Source: Roseivivax jejudonensis (lineage in GTDB: Bacteria > Pseudomonadota > Alphaproteobacteria > Rhodobacterales > Rhodobacteraceae). Taken from it: a stretch of 64,000 bases of DNA. A program made the position numbers and the translations under genes. How positions within the stretch are numbered: position 1 is the first letter of the stretch; every line of letters starts with the position of its first letter. Positions 1 through 7,674 of the stretch are shown here, piece by piece. The stretch spans positions 248,001 to 312,000 of the forward strand of contig NZ_FWFK01000002.1 in assembly GCF_900172265.1 (NCBI RefSeq), in the 5' to 3' direction. The notes under the pieces were generated by a model, which was not told where the DNA came from, ran no database searches, and saw nothing but the letters and a program-made list of their open reading frames with translations.

Positions 1-954
1 CCGAAGGTCGCGACGCGCAAAGCCTCCGAGATGGTGCTCGAAGTCGTGAATCCGATCGCGCCCGAAACCCTCGGCGGGTCCGCCGACCTGACTGGCTCGA
101 ACAACACCAAGACGGCCGATCTGGGCGTGTTCGACATCGAGGAGCGCAAGGGCCGTTACATCTACTACGGCATCCGCGAGCACGGCATGGCGGCCGCGAT
201 GAACGGCATGGCGCTGCACGGGGGCATCCGGCCCTACGGCGGCACGTTCATGTGCTTCACCGACTATGCCCGCCCGGCGATGCGCCTTGCTGCGCTGCAG
301 GAAGTTCCGACCGTATTCGTGATGACCCACGATTCGATCGGCCTCGGCGAGGACGGTCCGACCCACCAGCCGATCGAGCATCTCGCCATCAGCCGCGCGA
401 CGCCGAACATGCGGGTATTCCGCCCCGCCGACGTGGTGGAGACCGCGGAGGCCTGGGAACTGGCGCTCACCGCGCACGAAACCCCGTCGGTCCTGTCGCT
501 CACCCGCCAGGGCCTGCCGACCGTGCGCACCGCACACAAGACCAAGAACCTGACCGCGCAGGGCGCCTATGTCCTCGCCGAGGCCGAGGGCAAGCGCCAG
601 GCGATCCTGCTCGCGACCGGTTCCGAGGTCTCCGTCGCGCTCGCCGCACGCGACAGGCTGCAGGCCGAGGGAATCGGCACGCGCGTCGTCTCCATGCCCT
701 GCTGGGAGCTTTTCGCCGAGCAGGACGAAAGCTACCGTCGCAAGGTGCTTCCGGCCGGCCCGGTCCGCGTCGGCGTCGAGGCCGCCTGCGGCTTCGGCTG
801 GGATCGCTGGCTGTGCGGCGAGCGGGGGCGCGAGAAGAAGGCGGGCTTCGTCGGGATGGACAGCTTCGGCTCGTCAGCCCCTGCAGAGGAACTCTTTGCG
901 CATTTCGGCATCACCGCCGAGGCGGTCGCCGCGCGCGTGACCGCCCTGCTCTGA
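1..954 (+). CDS. tkt: Transketolase, C-terminal part (5' end outside window)
   Basis: This is the last 317 codons of a transketolase, the thiamine-diphosphate enzyme that moves two-carbon units between sugar phosphates in the pentose phosphate and Calvin pathways. The frame is open from base 1, so the N-terminal cofactor-binding domain lies upstream of the window. Visible hallmarks are [10 protein letters not shown] at the start of the pyrimidine-binding domain, YYGIREHGM with the Glu that activates thiamine, the [11 protein letters not shown] stretch, and [16 protein letters not shown] with the substrate-binding Asp and His. The C-terminal domain follows and looks complete. The sulfotransferase-like gene starts 12 bases after the stop and may be co-transcribed. 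A GAPDH gene lies 4 kb downstream; the two often sit near each other in Rhodobacterales. Confidence 0.97.
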   Translation, partial: PKVATRKASEMVLEVVNPIAPETLGGSADLTGSNNTKTADLGVFDIEERKGRYIYYGIREHGMAAAMNGMALHGGIRPYGGTFMCFTDYARPAMRLAALQEVPTVFVMTHDSIGLGEDGPTHQPIEHLAISRATPNMRVFRPADVVETAEAWELALTAHETPSVLSLTRQGLPTVRTAHKTKNLTAQGAYVLAEAEGKRQAILLATGSEVSVALAARDRLQAEGIGTRVVSMPCWELFAEQDESYRRKVLPAGPVRVGVEAACGFGWDRWLCGERGREKKAGFVGMDSFGSSAPAEELFAHFGITAEAVAARVTALL

Positions 955-966
955 GGTCAAACGGCG

Positions 967-1827
967 ATGCCCACCGCGCCGAAATCGGGGCCCGGGCCAA
1001 CCGCGCGCATGGTCGCCGGCGCCCGGCGCCTGCTGGGCCGGCTGGCCGCTCCGGCGAGTGCCGGCAGCGTGCTGTCGCCACCGGCCGGCGGCGACGCGTC
1101 GTACGAATACAAGCGCGTGACGCTCGTCGTGAATCCGGGGCTGCTGGCCGAGAGGCTCGGGCGCGAGACGCTCGTCTGTTGCGGGGCGGCGCGCGGCATG
1201 ACGTCGGTCGTCGCCTACACGCTGTTCGATCAGGGCTACTTCCTGGGTGAGCGGCTTCAGCACCGCAACTTCGAGGACGTGGACATGCGCCGCGCGATCC
1301 CGCCGCGCGACCAGATGCTGCGCCCCCTGGCGAACCGGCCGGACTTCACCACGCTCGTCGCCGCGCGGAACGCCGACTACACGCGCTGGGGATTCAAGAT
1401 CCCGCACGCGGTCGAGCACGTGCCCGAGCTCTGCCGCCTTCTGCGCGACCCCGTCATCCTGCTGTGCGTGCGCAACCCGGTGGGCACCGGCAAGTCCATC
1501 GTCCAGCGGTCGGAGACCGAGACCGGCGGCATCGACCAGATCATGCACGCGTCGCTGCGCTGGGTGCCGGCGCTGCAATACCTCGTCGGCCAGGCGGATG
1601 TCCCTGCCCTCATATGCGACATGGACATCGTGCGCCGGCGCCCCTTTGCCTTCGTGCGCGACCTCAAGGAGGCGCTGGACCTCGAGGGCGACGCAGACGC
1701 CATCGCCGAGACGATCGGAACCGCGGGATACAAGCGCGCCGAGGCGCGGCCCGGCATGACCTTCGTCAGCGACGACGCGCCGGCGAGCGACGCCGCCCCG
1801 GACGACGCGGACCGACCCGCGCCGTAA
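967..1827 (+). CDS. Sulfotransferase-like hypothetical protein
   Basis: A 286-residue soluble protein that I recognise only loosely. The stretch LVCCGAARGMTSVVAYTLF (about residues 73-91) resembles the phosphosulfate-binding loop at the start of the sulfotransferase/P-loop fold (compare GxxRSGT), and the later LLCVRNPVGTGKSIVQRSE resembles the region carrying the conserved Arg-Asn-Pro. The C-terminus is low-complexity and Ala/Asp/Pro rich. There is no signal peptide or membrane segment. The start is 12 bases after the transketolase stop; the GAGG that overlaps that stop is a plausible ribosome site. No neighbour indicates a substrate. It could equally be a nucleotide-binding protein of unknown function, so the name describes a fold resemblance only. 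Confidence 0.7.
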   Translation: MPTAPKSGPGPTARMVAGARRLLGRLAAPASAGSVLSPPAGGDASYEYKRVTLVVNPGLLAERLGRETLVCCGAARGMTSVVAYTLFDQGYFLGERLQHRNFEDVDMRRAIPPRDQMLRPLANRPDFTTLVAARNADYTRWGFKIPHAVEHVPELCRLLRDPVILLCVRNPVGTGKSIVQRSETETGGIDQIMHASLRWVPALQYLVGQADVPALICDMDIVRRRPFAFVRDLKEALDLEGDADAIAETIGTAGYKRAEARPGMTFVSDDAPASDAAPDDADRPAP

Positions 1828-1941
1828 GCCCGCGACCGCCGCGGTCGATGCCGCCGCACCGGACGCCGCGCCTGATACGGTTGTGATGTGCTGCGACAGA
1901 TCGCCCGCCTACCTCCCGGGCAGTTTTCGGAGGATATCACC

Positions 1942-3141
1942 ATGCGCCGCTTCGCCATCCTGCTTGCCGGAACATCCACGCTGACCGCCGCCTGCGCGAC
2001 CGCGCAGGACTTCGAGCGTGGGTCCAGGAACACCGATCTCCAGCCCGCCTACGAGTGGCAGTTCCGCGCCCCGCTCGAGGACTCGGGCATCGCCATCGAA
2101 ACCAGCGTCGTCGCCGACGGGCTCGTGCATCCCTGGGGCATCGAGGTGCTCCCCGGCGACGCCGGCTATCTGGTGACCGAGCGGCCCGGACGGCTGCGCG
2201 TCGTGGCCGAGGACGGCACTCTCGGCGAGCCCATCTCGAACGTGCCCGAGGTTCTGGCCCAGGACCAGGGCGGGCTGCTCGACGTGACGCTCGCCCCCGA
2301 TTTCGAGACGAGCCGGCGGATCTACCTGACTTACGCCAAACCCCTGGGCGGTGGCGAATCCGCAACGGCCGCCGCCTACGCGACGCTGAGCGAAGACATG
2401 ACCGCGCTCGAGGGCGTGACCGAGATCTTCGTGCAGGAACCGGGCTCCACCGTGCCGAAGCATTACGGCAGCCGGGTGGAGCTCGACGATGCCGGCCACG
2501 TCTTCATCACCACGGGCGAGCACTCCTCGCAGCGCACACGGGTCTATGCGCAGGATCTCGACAAGACCTACGGCAAGACGATCCGCCTTACGCGCGACGG
2601 CGCTGTGCCGTCGGACAACCCGTTCGTCGGCCAGGACGGTGCGGTGGACTCGATCTGGTCCTGGGGGCACCGCAACATCCAGGGCGCGATGGTCGTCGAC
2701 GGCACGCTCTGGACGATCGAACACGGCCCTGCCGGCGGCGACGAACTCAACGAGATCGAACCCGGCGCGAACTACGGCTGGCCGGTGATCTCCTACGGCG
2801 AGCAATACAGCGGTGGGCCCATCGGCTCGGGCGAAGCGCAGCGTGAGGGCATGGAACAGCCGGTCTATTTCTGGGACCCGGTGATCGCGCCGGGCGGCAT
2901 GACGATGTACGACGGTGACGCCTTCCCAGACTGGCAGGGCGACGTCTTCATCGGCTCCCTCGCGCCCGGCGGCATCGTCCGGCTCGAATTGCAGGACGGG
3001 CGCGTCGCTGCCGAGGAACGGCTGCAGATGGACCTCGGCCGCGTGCGCGACATCACCGTCGACGACGATGGCGGCCTGCTCGCGATCACCGACTTTCGCA
3101 ACGGTGAGATCGTCAAGCTCCTGCCGGCGAATTCGGGCTGA
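1942..3141 (+). CDS. PQQ-dependent sugar dehydrogenase family protein (YliI/Asd type)
   Basis: A 399-residue exported six-bladed beta-propeller of the glucose/sorbosone dehydrogenase family, which oxidises aldose sugars in the periplasm using pyrroloquinoline quinone. Residues 1 to about 22 form a signal peptide ending near ACATAQD. It contains a Cys, but the residue three before it is Thr, so a lipoprotein box is doubtful. Family motifs present are HPWGIEVLPG, TERPGRLRVV, the GEHSSQR and DKTYGK region, SWGHRNIQG, and EHGPAGGDELNEIEPGANYGWP. I chose the ATG at 1942 because GGAGGA lies 8 bases before it and it opens directly on the signal peptide; a GTG at 1888 in the same frame would add 18 unlikely residues. 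No PQQ synthesis genes are visible, so the cofactor must come from elsewhere. Confidence 0.9.
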   Translation: MRRFAILLAGTSTLTAACATAQDFERGSRNTDLQPAYEWQFRAPLEDSGIAIETSVVADGLVHPWGIEVLPGDAGYLVTERPGRLRVVAEDGTLGEPISNVPEVLAQDQGGLLDVTLAPDFETSRRIYLTYAKPLGGGESATAAAYATLSEDMTALEGVTEIFVQEPGSTVPKHYGSRVELDDAGHVFITTGEHSSQRTRVYAQDLDKTYGKTIRLTRDGAVPSDNPFVGQDGAVDSIWSWGHRNIQGAMVVDGTLWTIEHGPAGGDELNEIEPGANYGWPVISYGEQYSGGPIGSGEAQREGMEQPVYFWDPVIAPGGMTMYDGDAFPDWQGDVFIGSLAPGGIVRLELQDGRVAAEERLQMDLGRVRDITVDDDGGLLAITDFRNGEIVKLLPANSG

Positions 3142-3184
3142 GGGGCGCCGACGGTCGCGGCGCGATGGCGTCGCGGACGGGAGC

Positions 3185-3232
3185 GGGGGGCCAGCCCCTC
3201 GCGCTCCCCGGAGTATTTCGGCCAAGAAGAAG
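3185..3232 (+). repeat. Dispersed palindromic repeat, copy A (AAGAAGAAG tail)
   Basis: A short GC palindrome (GGGGC-CA-GCCCC) followed by a CTCCCCGGAGTATTT linker and the tail GGCCAAGAAGAAG. It lies between two convergent genes. The tail and linker recur at 14186-14218, and an AAGATGAAG variant occurs at five other places in this window, which is why I call it a repeat family rather than a terminator. Confidence 0.75.
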
Positions 3233-3279
3233 GGGAGTGCAGCCCGGGCGCGACTCGCCGGTGCTGGTGCCGTGCCGGC

Positions 3280-4254
3280 TCAGGCGGCCTTGCGGTCGCC
3301 GAACAGCGCGGTCCAGACCGGGGCAACGAACCGTGTGCCGATGGGGATGAGCGCGGCACCGAGCGCGATGCCGAGCAGACCGTCGCAGAGGGCGGTGACG
3401 GCCCATTCCACAGTGCCGTGCATCCCCTCCGGCGTGGCGCCGGCCACGGCGACCGCGATGGCGTGGATGACCTCTTCGGGCCCGTGCCAGCCCATCTGGG
3501 CGAGACCGTGCACGATGATCGAGCCGCCGACCCAGAGCATCGCGGCGGTGCCCACGACCGACAGCGTCGTCATCACGCGCGGCATCGCCTTGACGATGCC
3601 GCGCCCGAGACCGCGGCCCGCGCCAGTGCGGCCCGTCTGCGCCAGCCAGAGGCCGATATCGTCCATCTTCACGAGAAGCGCGACGGCGCCGTAGACCGCG
3701 GCGGTGATGAGGACCGCGACGGCCGCGAGCGTGGCGGCTTCCATCCAGAACCCGCTTTCGGGAATCGCCGCAAGCGCGATGGTCATGATCTCGGCCGACA
3801 GGATGAAATCGGTCTTGATCGCGCCTGCGACCTTCTTTTCCTCGAGATGCTGGTCGCTGAGATTCTGCGTTTCGGGCGGGCGCGCGTCGGCGTCATGGTG
3901 GTGGAAGAGCGCGTGGTAGAGCTTCTCGGCGCCCTCGAAACACAGGTAGCCGCCGCCCAGCATGAGAAGCGGCGGGATGAGCCACGGCGCGAAAGCCGAC
4001 AGCAGCAGACCGGCCGGCAGCAGGAACACGAGCTTGTTGAACAGCGAACCGCGAGCGATCTTCCAGATGATGGGCAATTCGCGCGCGGGCGGAAATCCGG
4101 TGACGTATTTCGGGGTGACCGCGGCGTCGTCGACCACCGCCCCGGCGGCTTTCGAGCCCGCCTTCAACGCCTGCGCCGCGACGTCATCGACGGAGGTCGC
4201 CGCGACCTTGGCGATGGCCGTGACGTCGTCGAGTAATGCCAGAAGTCCGCTCAT
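3280..4254 (-). CDS. DUF808 (YedI-like) inner-membrane protein
   Basis: A 324-residue multi-pass membrane protein of the DUF808/YedI family, whose function is unknown. The N-terminus MSGLLALLDDVTAIAKVAA, followed by a short soluble Ala-rich part and YVTGFPPARELPIIWKIA, is characteristic of the family. Membrane segments are predicted around LVFLLPAGLLLSAFAPWL, LIPPLLMLGGGYLCF, AATLAAVAVLITAAVY and several stretches in the last third. I chose the ATG at 4254 rather than a longer open frame beginning at 4365, because it matches the family start and overlaps the stop of the upstream DoxX gene by four bases (ATGA), which implies translational coupling. Confidence 0.9.
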   Translation of the reverse strand: MSGLLALLDDVTAIAKVAATSVDDVAAQALKAGSKAAGAVVDDAAVTPKYVTGFPPARELPIIWKIARGSLFNKLVFLLPAGLLLSAFAPWLIPPLLMLGGGYLCFEGAEKLYHALFHHHDADARPPETQNLSDQHLEEKKVAGAIKTDFILSAEIMTIALAAIPESGFWMEAATLAAVAVLITAAVYGAVALLVKMDDIGLWLAQTGRTGAGRGLGRGIVKAMPRVMTTLSVVGTAAMLWVGGSIIVHGLAQMGWHGPEEVIHAIAVAVAGATPEGMHGTVEWAVTALCDGLLGIALGAALIPIGTRFVAPVWTALFGDRKAA

Positions 4255-4676
4255 GCGCGCCGGTCCCCGTCTGATGCCGCCCCGACCGACCCTAGCGACG
4301 CGGCGGACCGGTGCAAGCGCGACACCGCGAAGCGACCCGGCCCGTGCGCGGCGAGGCACAGGCAACCCCCGGCGATCGCCCAGTTCTTGACGAGGATGCT
4401 CATCTGCCAGGGATCGTCCGGAACGAAATGAAACACGCTGGTCACCGCGCAGTAGGCCGCCAGGAGCGTTGCGACGGCTGGCACACGGACCCCCGCGACG
4501 AGCGCGAGGCCGGCGGCGAGATTGAAGGCGAGTGCCGGCCAGAGCAGGATCTCAGGCAGGCCGCGCCCGGCAAGGAGCGCCGCGGTGGGCGCGGGATCGA
4601 GCGCCTTCTGGATCGCGCCGGCGAGAAACAGCGCCGCGATCAGAACGCGGCCGACGAGAACGGCGAGGTCGGGCAT
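4251..4676 (-). CDS. DoxX family membrane protein
   Basis: A 141-residue four-helix membrane protein of the DoxX family. These proteins are small inner-membrane subunits or accessory proteins, often linked to quinone-dependent redox or stress responses; the role here is unknown. Hydrophobic segments are VLIAALFLAGAIQKAL (N-terminal, with the typical Gly-Ala-x-x-Lys turn), ALAFNLAAGLALVAGV, AVATLLAAYCAVTSVF and NWAIAGGCLCLAAHG. The C-terminal 20 residues are hydrophilic. It is the first gene of a two-gene unit with the DUF808 gene, sharing an ATGA overlap. The ATG at 4676 was preferred over longer in-frame extensions because the family begins immediately before the first helix. Confidence 0.88.
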   Translation of the reverse strand: MPDLAVLVGRVLIAALFLAGAIQKALDPAPTAALLAGRGLPEILLWPALAFNLAAGLALVAGVRVPAVATLLAAYCAVTSVFHFVPDDPWQMSILVKNWAIAGGCLCLAAHGPGRFAVSRLHRSAASLGSVGAASDGDRRA

Positions 4677-4858
4677 CGGATGTCTCCGTCGCGGCGTGTC
4701 GATGTGTCTGTGTGTCGGGGCGCAGCGGGACGTTAGCGCCACCACGCGCGACGGCCACGCTTTTATCGCTAACATATGCCAATACAACGATTTTTCGCTT
4801 CCGGCCCGGCGGCCCGCGGGCTAAGCGGTGGACGATTGCATACAGTCGAGGACCCGCC

Positions 4859-5863
4859 ATGACCGTCACGCTCGGGATCAACGGATTCGGCCGCATCGGC
4901 CGCTGCACGCTCGCCCATATTGCCGAGAGCGCGCGAAACGACGTCGCCGTCGTCAGGATCAACGCGCCCGGCGACATCGAGACCCATGCGCATCTGCTGC
5001 GTTACGACAGTGTGCACGGGCGCTTTGGCGGCCGTGTGTCGGTCGAGGGCGACACCCTCGACCTTGGCGGCGGGCCGATCCGGGTGATGTCGGACTACGA
5101 CCCTGCGGCGCTCGACTGGTCCGGATGCGACGTGGTGCTCGAATGCACCGGGCAGCTCAACGACGGTGACCGCGCGGGCGTGCATCTCGAGCGGGGCGCC
5201 AAGCGCGTGCTGATCTCGGCGCCCGCGAGGAACGTCGATCGCACGATCGTCTACGGCGTCAATCACCGCAGCCTGGTCGAGACCGACCGGCTGGTGTCGA
5301 ACGGGTCGTGCACCACCAACTGCCTCGCGCCCGTCGCCAAGGTCCTCGACGACGCGATCGGGATCGAAGAAGGGATAATGACGACAATCCACTCCTATAC
5401 CGGGGACCAGCCGACACTGGACCGCCGGCACGCCGATCTCTATCGCGCGCGGGCCGCGGCGATGGCGATGATCCCGACCTCGACCGGCGCGGCGCGCGCG
5501 CTCGGAGACGTGCTGCCCAACCTGGCCGGCAAGCTCGACGGCACCGCGATGCGGGTGCCGACCCCCAACGTGTCGGCTGTGGACCTGACGTTCCGGGCCG
5601 GCCGCGACGTGAGCCTGGCAGACGTGAACGAGATCGTCCGCGAGGCAGCGCAGGGCCACATGGGCATGGTGCTGTCCTACGACGAAGAGCCGAAGGTGTC
5701 GGTCGACTTCAACCACACCACGGCGAGCGCGATCTTCGCCCCCGACCAGACCAAGGTCGTGGGCCGCCGGATGGTGCGCGTGCTGGCATGGTACGACAAC
5801 GAATGGGGCTTCTCGGCGCGGATGGCCGACGTGGCCGGCGCGATGGGGCGGCTCATGCACTGA
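4859..5863 (+). CDS. Glyceraldehyde-3-phosphate dehydrogenase, GapB-like
   Basis: A 334-residue GAPDH that interconverts glyceraldehyde-3-phosphate and 1,3-bisphosphoglycerate. The Rossmann motif GINGFGRIGR is at residues 6-15, the catalytic Cys at 151 (SNGSCTTNC), and the partner His at 178 (TIHSYTGDQ). At the coenzyme site the usual Asp of NAD-specific enzymes is replaced: VVRINAPGD has Ala36 where most have IND. Together with NGSCTTN in place of NASCTTN, this points to a GapB-type, NADP-accepting, anabolic GAPDH rather than the glycolytic one; erythrose-4-phosphate dehydrogenase is a less likely alternative. The ATG at 4859 begins exactly at the family start; the frame extends far upstream with no homology. 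It stands alone, with a palindromic repeat after its stop. Confidence 0.95.
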   Translation: MTVTLGINGFGRIGRCTLAHIAESARNDVAVVRINAPGDIETHAHLLRYDSVHGRFGGRVSVEGDTLDLGGGPIRVMSDYDPAALDWSGCDVVLECTGQLNDGDRAGVHLERGAKRVLISAPARNVDRTIVYGVNHRSLVETDRLVSNGSCTTNCLAPVAKVLDDAIGIEEGIMTTIHSYTGDQPTLDRRHADLYRARAAAMAMIPTSTGAARALGDVLPNLAGKLDGTAMRVPTPNVSAVDLTFRAGRDVSLADVNEIVREAAQGHMGMVLSYDEEPKVSVDFNHTTASAIFAPDQTKVVGRRMVRVLAWYDNEWGFSARMADVAGAMGRLMH

Positions 5864-5890
5864 GGCCGCACCCGGTCCGGCCGGTCGGCG

Positions 5891-5939
5891 GCGAGGGGCC
5901 AGCCCCTCGCGCTCCCCGGGGTTTCGGGGCAAGATGAAG
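5891..5939 (+). repeat. Dispersed palindromic repeat, copy B (AAGATGAAG tail)
   Basis: A perfect nine-base inverted repeat (GCGAGGGGC-CA-GCCCCTCGC, 5891-5910), then CTCCCCGGGGTTT and the tail GGCAAGATGAAG. It sits between the convergent gapB-like and lipoprotein genes. The stem could help end transcripts from either side, but no T-run follows it. Confidence 0.75.
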
Positions 5940-5994
5940 AGAGGGGCCGGGCCGCAGCGCCACGCCGCGCGTGCCGTGCCCCCCGCGCGGGCTC

Positions 5995-6600
5995 TCAGAG
6001 CCCCGGAAGCGGCTCGGCCGAAGGATCGGAGGCATCCCGGCCCTCGCGCGCGCGCTTCCACGCGAAGACCTCGCCGCGGGGCCACCATTCGTAATCGGGA
6101 TCCTCGGTCACCGCCCCCCAGTAGAGGCGGCCGCCCCAGCGCCACGGGTCGAGCACGATCCCGCTGGCCATCGTGGCGCCGGCGCGCGACACGATCACCG
6201 TGGAATGTTCGATCCGCAGCGGCTTGTCGTGGTTGGCGATGGCGCGGTGCAGTTCGAGCGTCGCGAAACCCTCGCGCGCGAGGCGGCGTTCGAGATCCTC
6301 GGCCCAGTGCCAGCACAGGCCACGCGGACGCGTCCCGGCGTTGACCTTCATGTTGTGCACGATCGGCGGGTCGGTGATCCGGTAACGCTCGGCGAGTTCG
6401 AGCGGATGCAGGTAGGCGATGCGGGCGGCGGCCTGCGCCTCGTCTGGCGCCACGTCTGGGCCCAGATCCCGAATCGCCGTGGCGAGCGCGGCGATCTCGC
6501 CCGCCTCGGGCGCCGGCGGCCCATCGCGATAGGTGGGCCCGCACGCGACGAGCGCGACGCCGGCGATCAGTGCGAGGAGACCGGCACGGATCGAGCGCAT
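5995..6600 (-). CDS. Conserved lipoprotein of unknown function
   Basis: A 201-residue protein whose N-terminus is a lipoprotein signal: MRSIRAGLLALIAGVALVAC, with lipobox L-V-A-C, so Cys20 should be lipidated. The mature part has a Pro-rich start, then a mixed globular domain with IAYLHPLELAERYRITDPPIVHNMKVNAGTRPRG, CWHWAEDLERRL and the C-terminal DPWRWGGRLYWGAVTED. The Cys-x-His, several His residues and conserved Trp pattern are what I would expect of an enzyme-like or binding domain, but I do not recognise a named family. It is transcribed away from the ornithine cyclodeaminase homologue, with 136 bases between their starts. Confidence 0.82.
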   Translation of the reverse strand: MRSIRAGLLALIAGVALVACGPTYRDGPPAPEAGEIAALATAIRDLGPDVAPDEAQAAARIAYLHPLELAERYRITDPPIVHNMKVNAGTRPRGLCWHWAEDLERRLAREGFATLELHRAIANHDKPLRIEHSTVIVSRAGATMASGIVLDPWRWGGRLYWGAVTEDPDYEWWPRGEVFAWKRAREGRDASDPSAEPLPGL

Positions 6601-6736
6601 TGGAAACCCTTTCTGCTGACGCTGCGGATGGCGACGTATAGCGCCCGCGCGGCGGTGTCGAGACCGGGGGCGCAACACCGCTTTCGGGAGGGCGCGCGGG
6701 GCACTAGCGTTGCGGGGCACAGCGAGGGAGCCTGCC

Positions 6737-7669
6737 ATGACCCCGACATTCGTCACCGCGGACGCGGCCGCGGAACTGAACTGGCACGATGCCGTCGAGG
6801 CGCTTCGCGCCGGCCATCGCGGCGCCGCGCCGGAGATCGGCGACCTGTTCCTCGGGCCGGCGGAGGCAACGCTCCTGACGCGCGCGGCGCACGTGCCGGG
6901 ACTTGGCTTCGGCGTGAAATCGGTGACGGTGCGTCCGGACAATCCCGCCGCGGGACGGCCGAGCGTGCAGGGCGCGATGTTCGTCTTCGATCCGGAGACC
7001 GGCGCCCTTTCGGCGGTGATCGACAGCGCGCTGGTCACGCGCCTGAAGACGGCGGCGGATTCGGTTCTCGGCGCGACGCTTCTGGCGCGGCCCGAAAGCC
7101 GGCGGCTCCTGATCGTGGGAGCCGGCGCGGTCGCCGCCAGTTTGATCGAGGCCTACCCGGCGCTGTTTCCGGATCTCGAGCGGATCGAGGTCTGGGCGCG
7201 CCGGCCCGAGCAGGCAGAGGCGCTCGTGGCGGCCGCGGCGGCCGGGGGCGCGGCCGAGCTCGGTGTCGCGACCGACCTGGAGGCGGCCGCGGGCGCCGCG
7301 GATATCGTCGCGACGGCGACCATGGCGCGCACGCCGGTGCTGCGCGGCGCGTGGATCCGGCCCGGCACGCACGTGGACCTGATCGGCGCGTTCCGCGCGG
7401 ACATGCGGGAGGCGGACGACGCGCTGATCGCCGGCGGGCGGCTGTTCGTCGACAGCCGCGAGACGGTGCTTGGCCATATCGGCGAGCTCGCGATTCCGAT
7501 CGCCGAGGGCGTCATCGACGCCGACCACGTGCGCGCCGATCTGCGCGCGCTCGTCGCCGATCCGGACATCGGGCGGCAGGGGCCGGAGGACGTGACCGTG
7601 TTCAAGAACGGCGGAGGCGCGCATCTCGACCTCATGATCGCCGCGTGGATCGCGCGAACGATCGGCTGA
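6737..7669 (+). CDS. Ornithine cyclodeaminase / mu-crystallin family protein
   Basis: A 310-residue NAD(P)-binding protein of the ornithine cyclodeaminase/mu-crystallin family. Members deaminate ornithine to proline or act as amino-acid or imine dehydrogenases, so the exact substrate cannot be read from sequence. Seen here: the substrate-side segment LGFGVKSVTVRPDN containing the conserved Lys, the ALVTRLKTAADSVLGATLLA stretch, the dinucleotide loop LLIVGAGAVAASL (about residues 124-136), and DLIGAFRADMREADD near the end. The ATG at 6737 follows GAGGGAG by six bases. It is convergent with the FGGY kinase, with five bases between the stops. The nearby polyol operon gives no clear functional link. 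Confidence 0.88.
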   Translation: MTPTFVTADAAAELNWHDAVEALRAGHRGAAPEIGDLFLGPAEATLLTRAAHVPGLGFGVKSVTVRPDNPAAGRPSVQGAMFVFDPETGALSAVIDSALVTRLKTAADSVLGATLLARPESRRLLIVGAGAVAASLIEAYPALFPDLERIEVWARRPEQAEALVAAAAAGGAAELGVATDLEAAAGAADIVATATMARTPVLRGAWIRPGTHVDLIGAFRADMREADDALIAGGRLFVDSRETVLGHIGELAIPIAEGVIDADHVRADLRALVADPDIGRQGPEDVTVFKNGGGAHLDLMIAAWIARTIG

Positions 7670-7674
7670 GCCGG

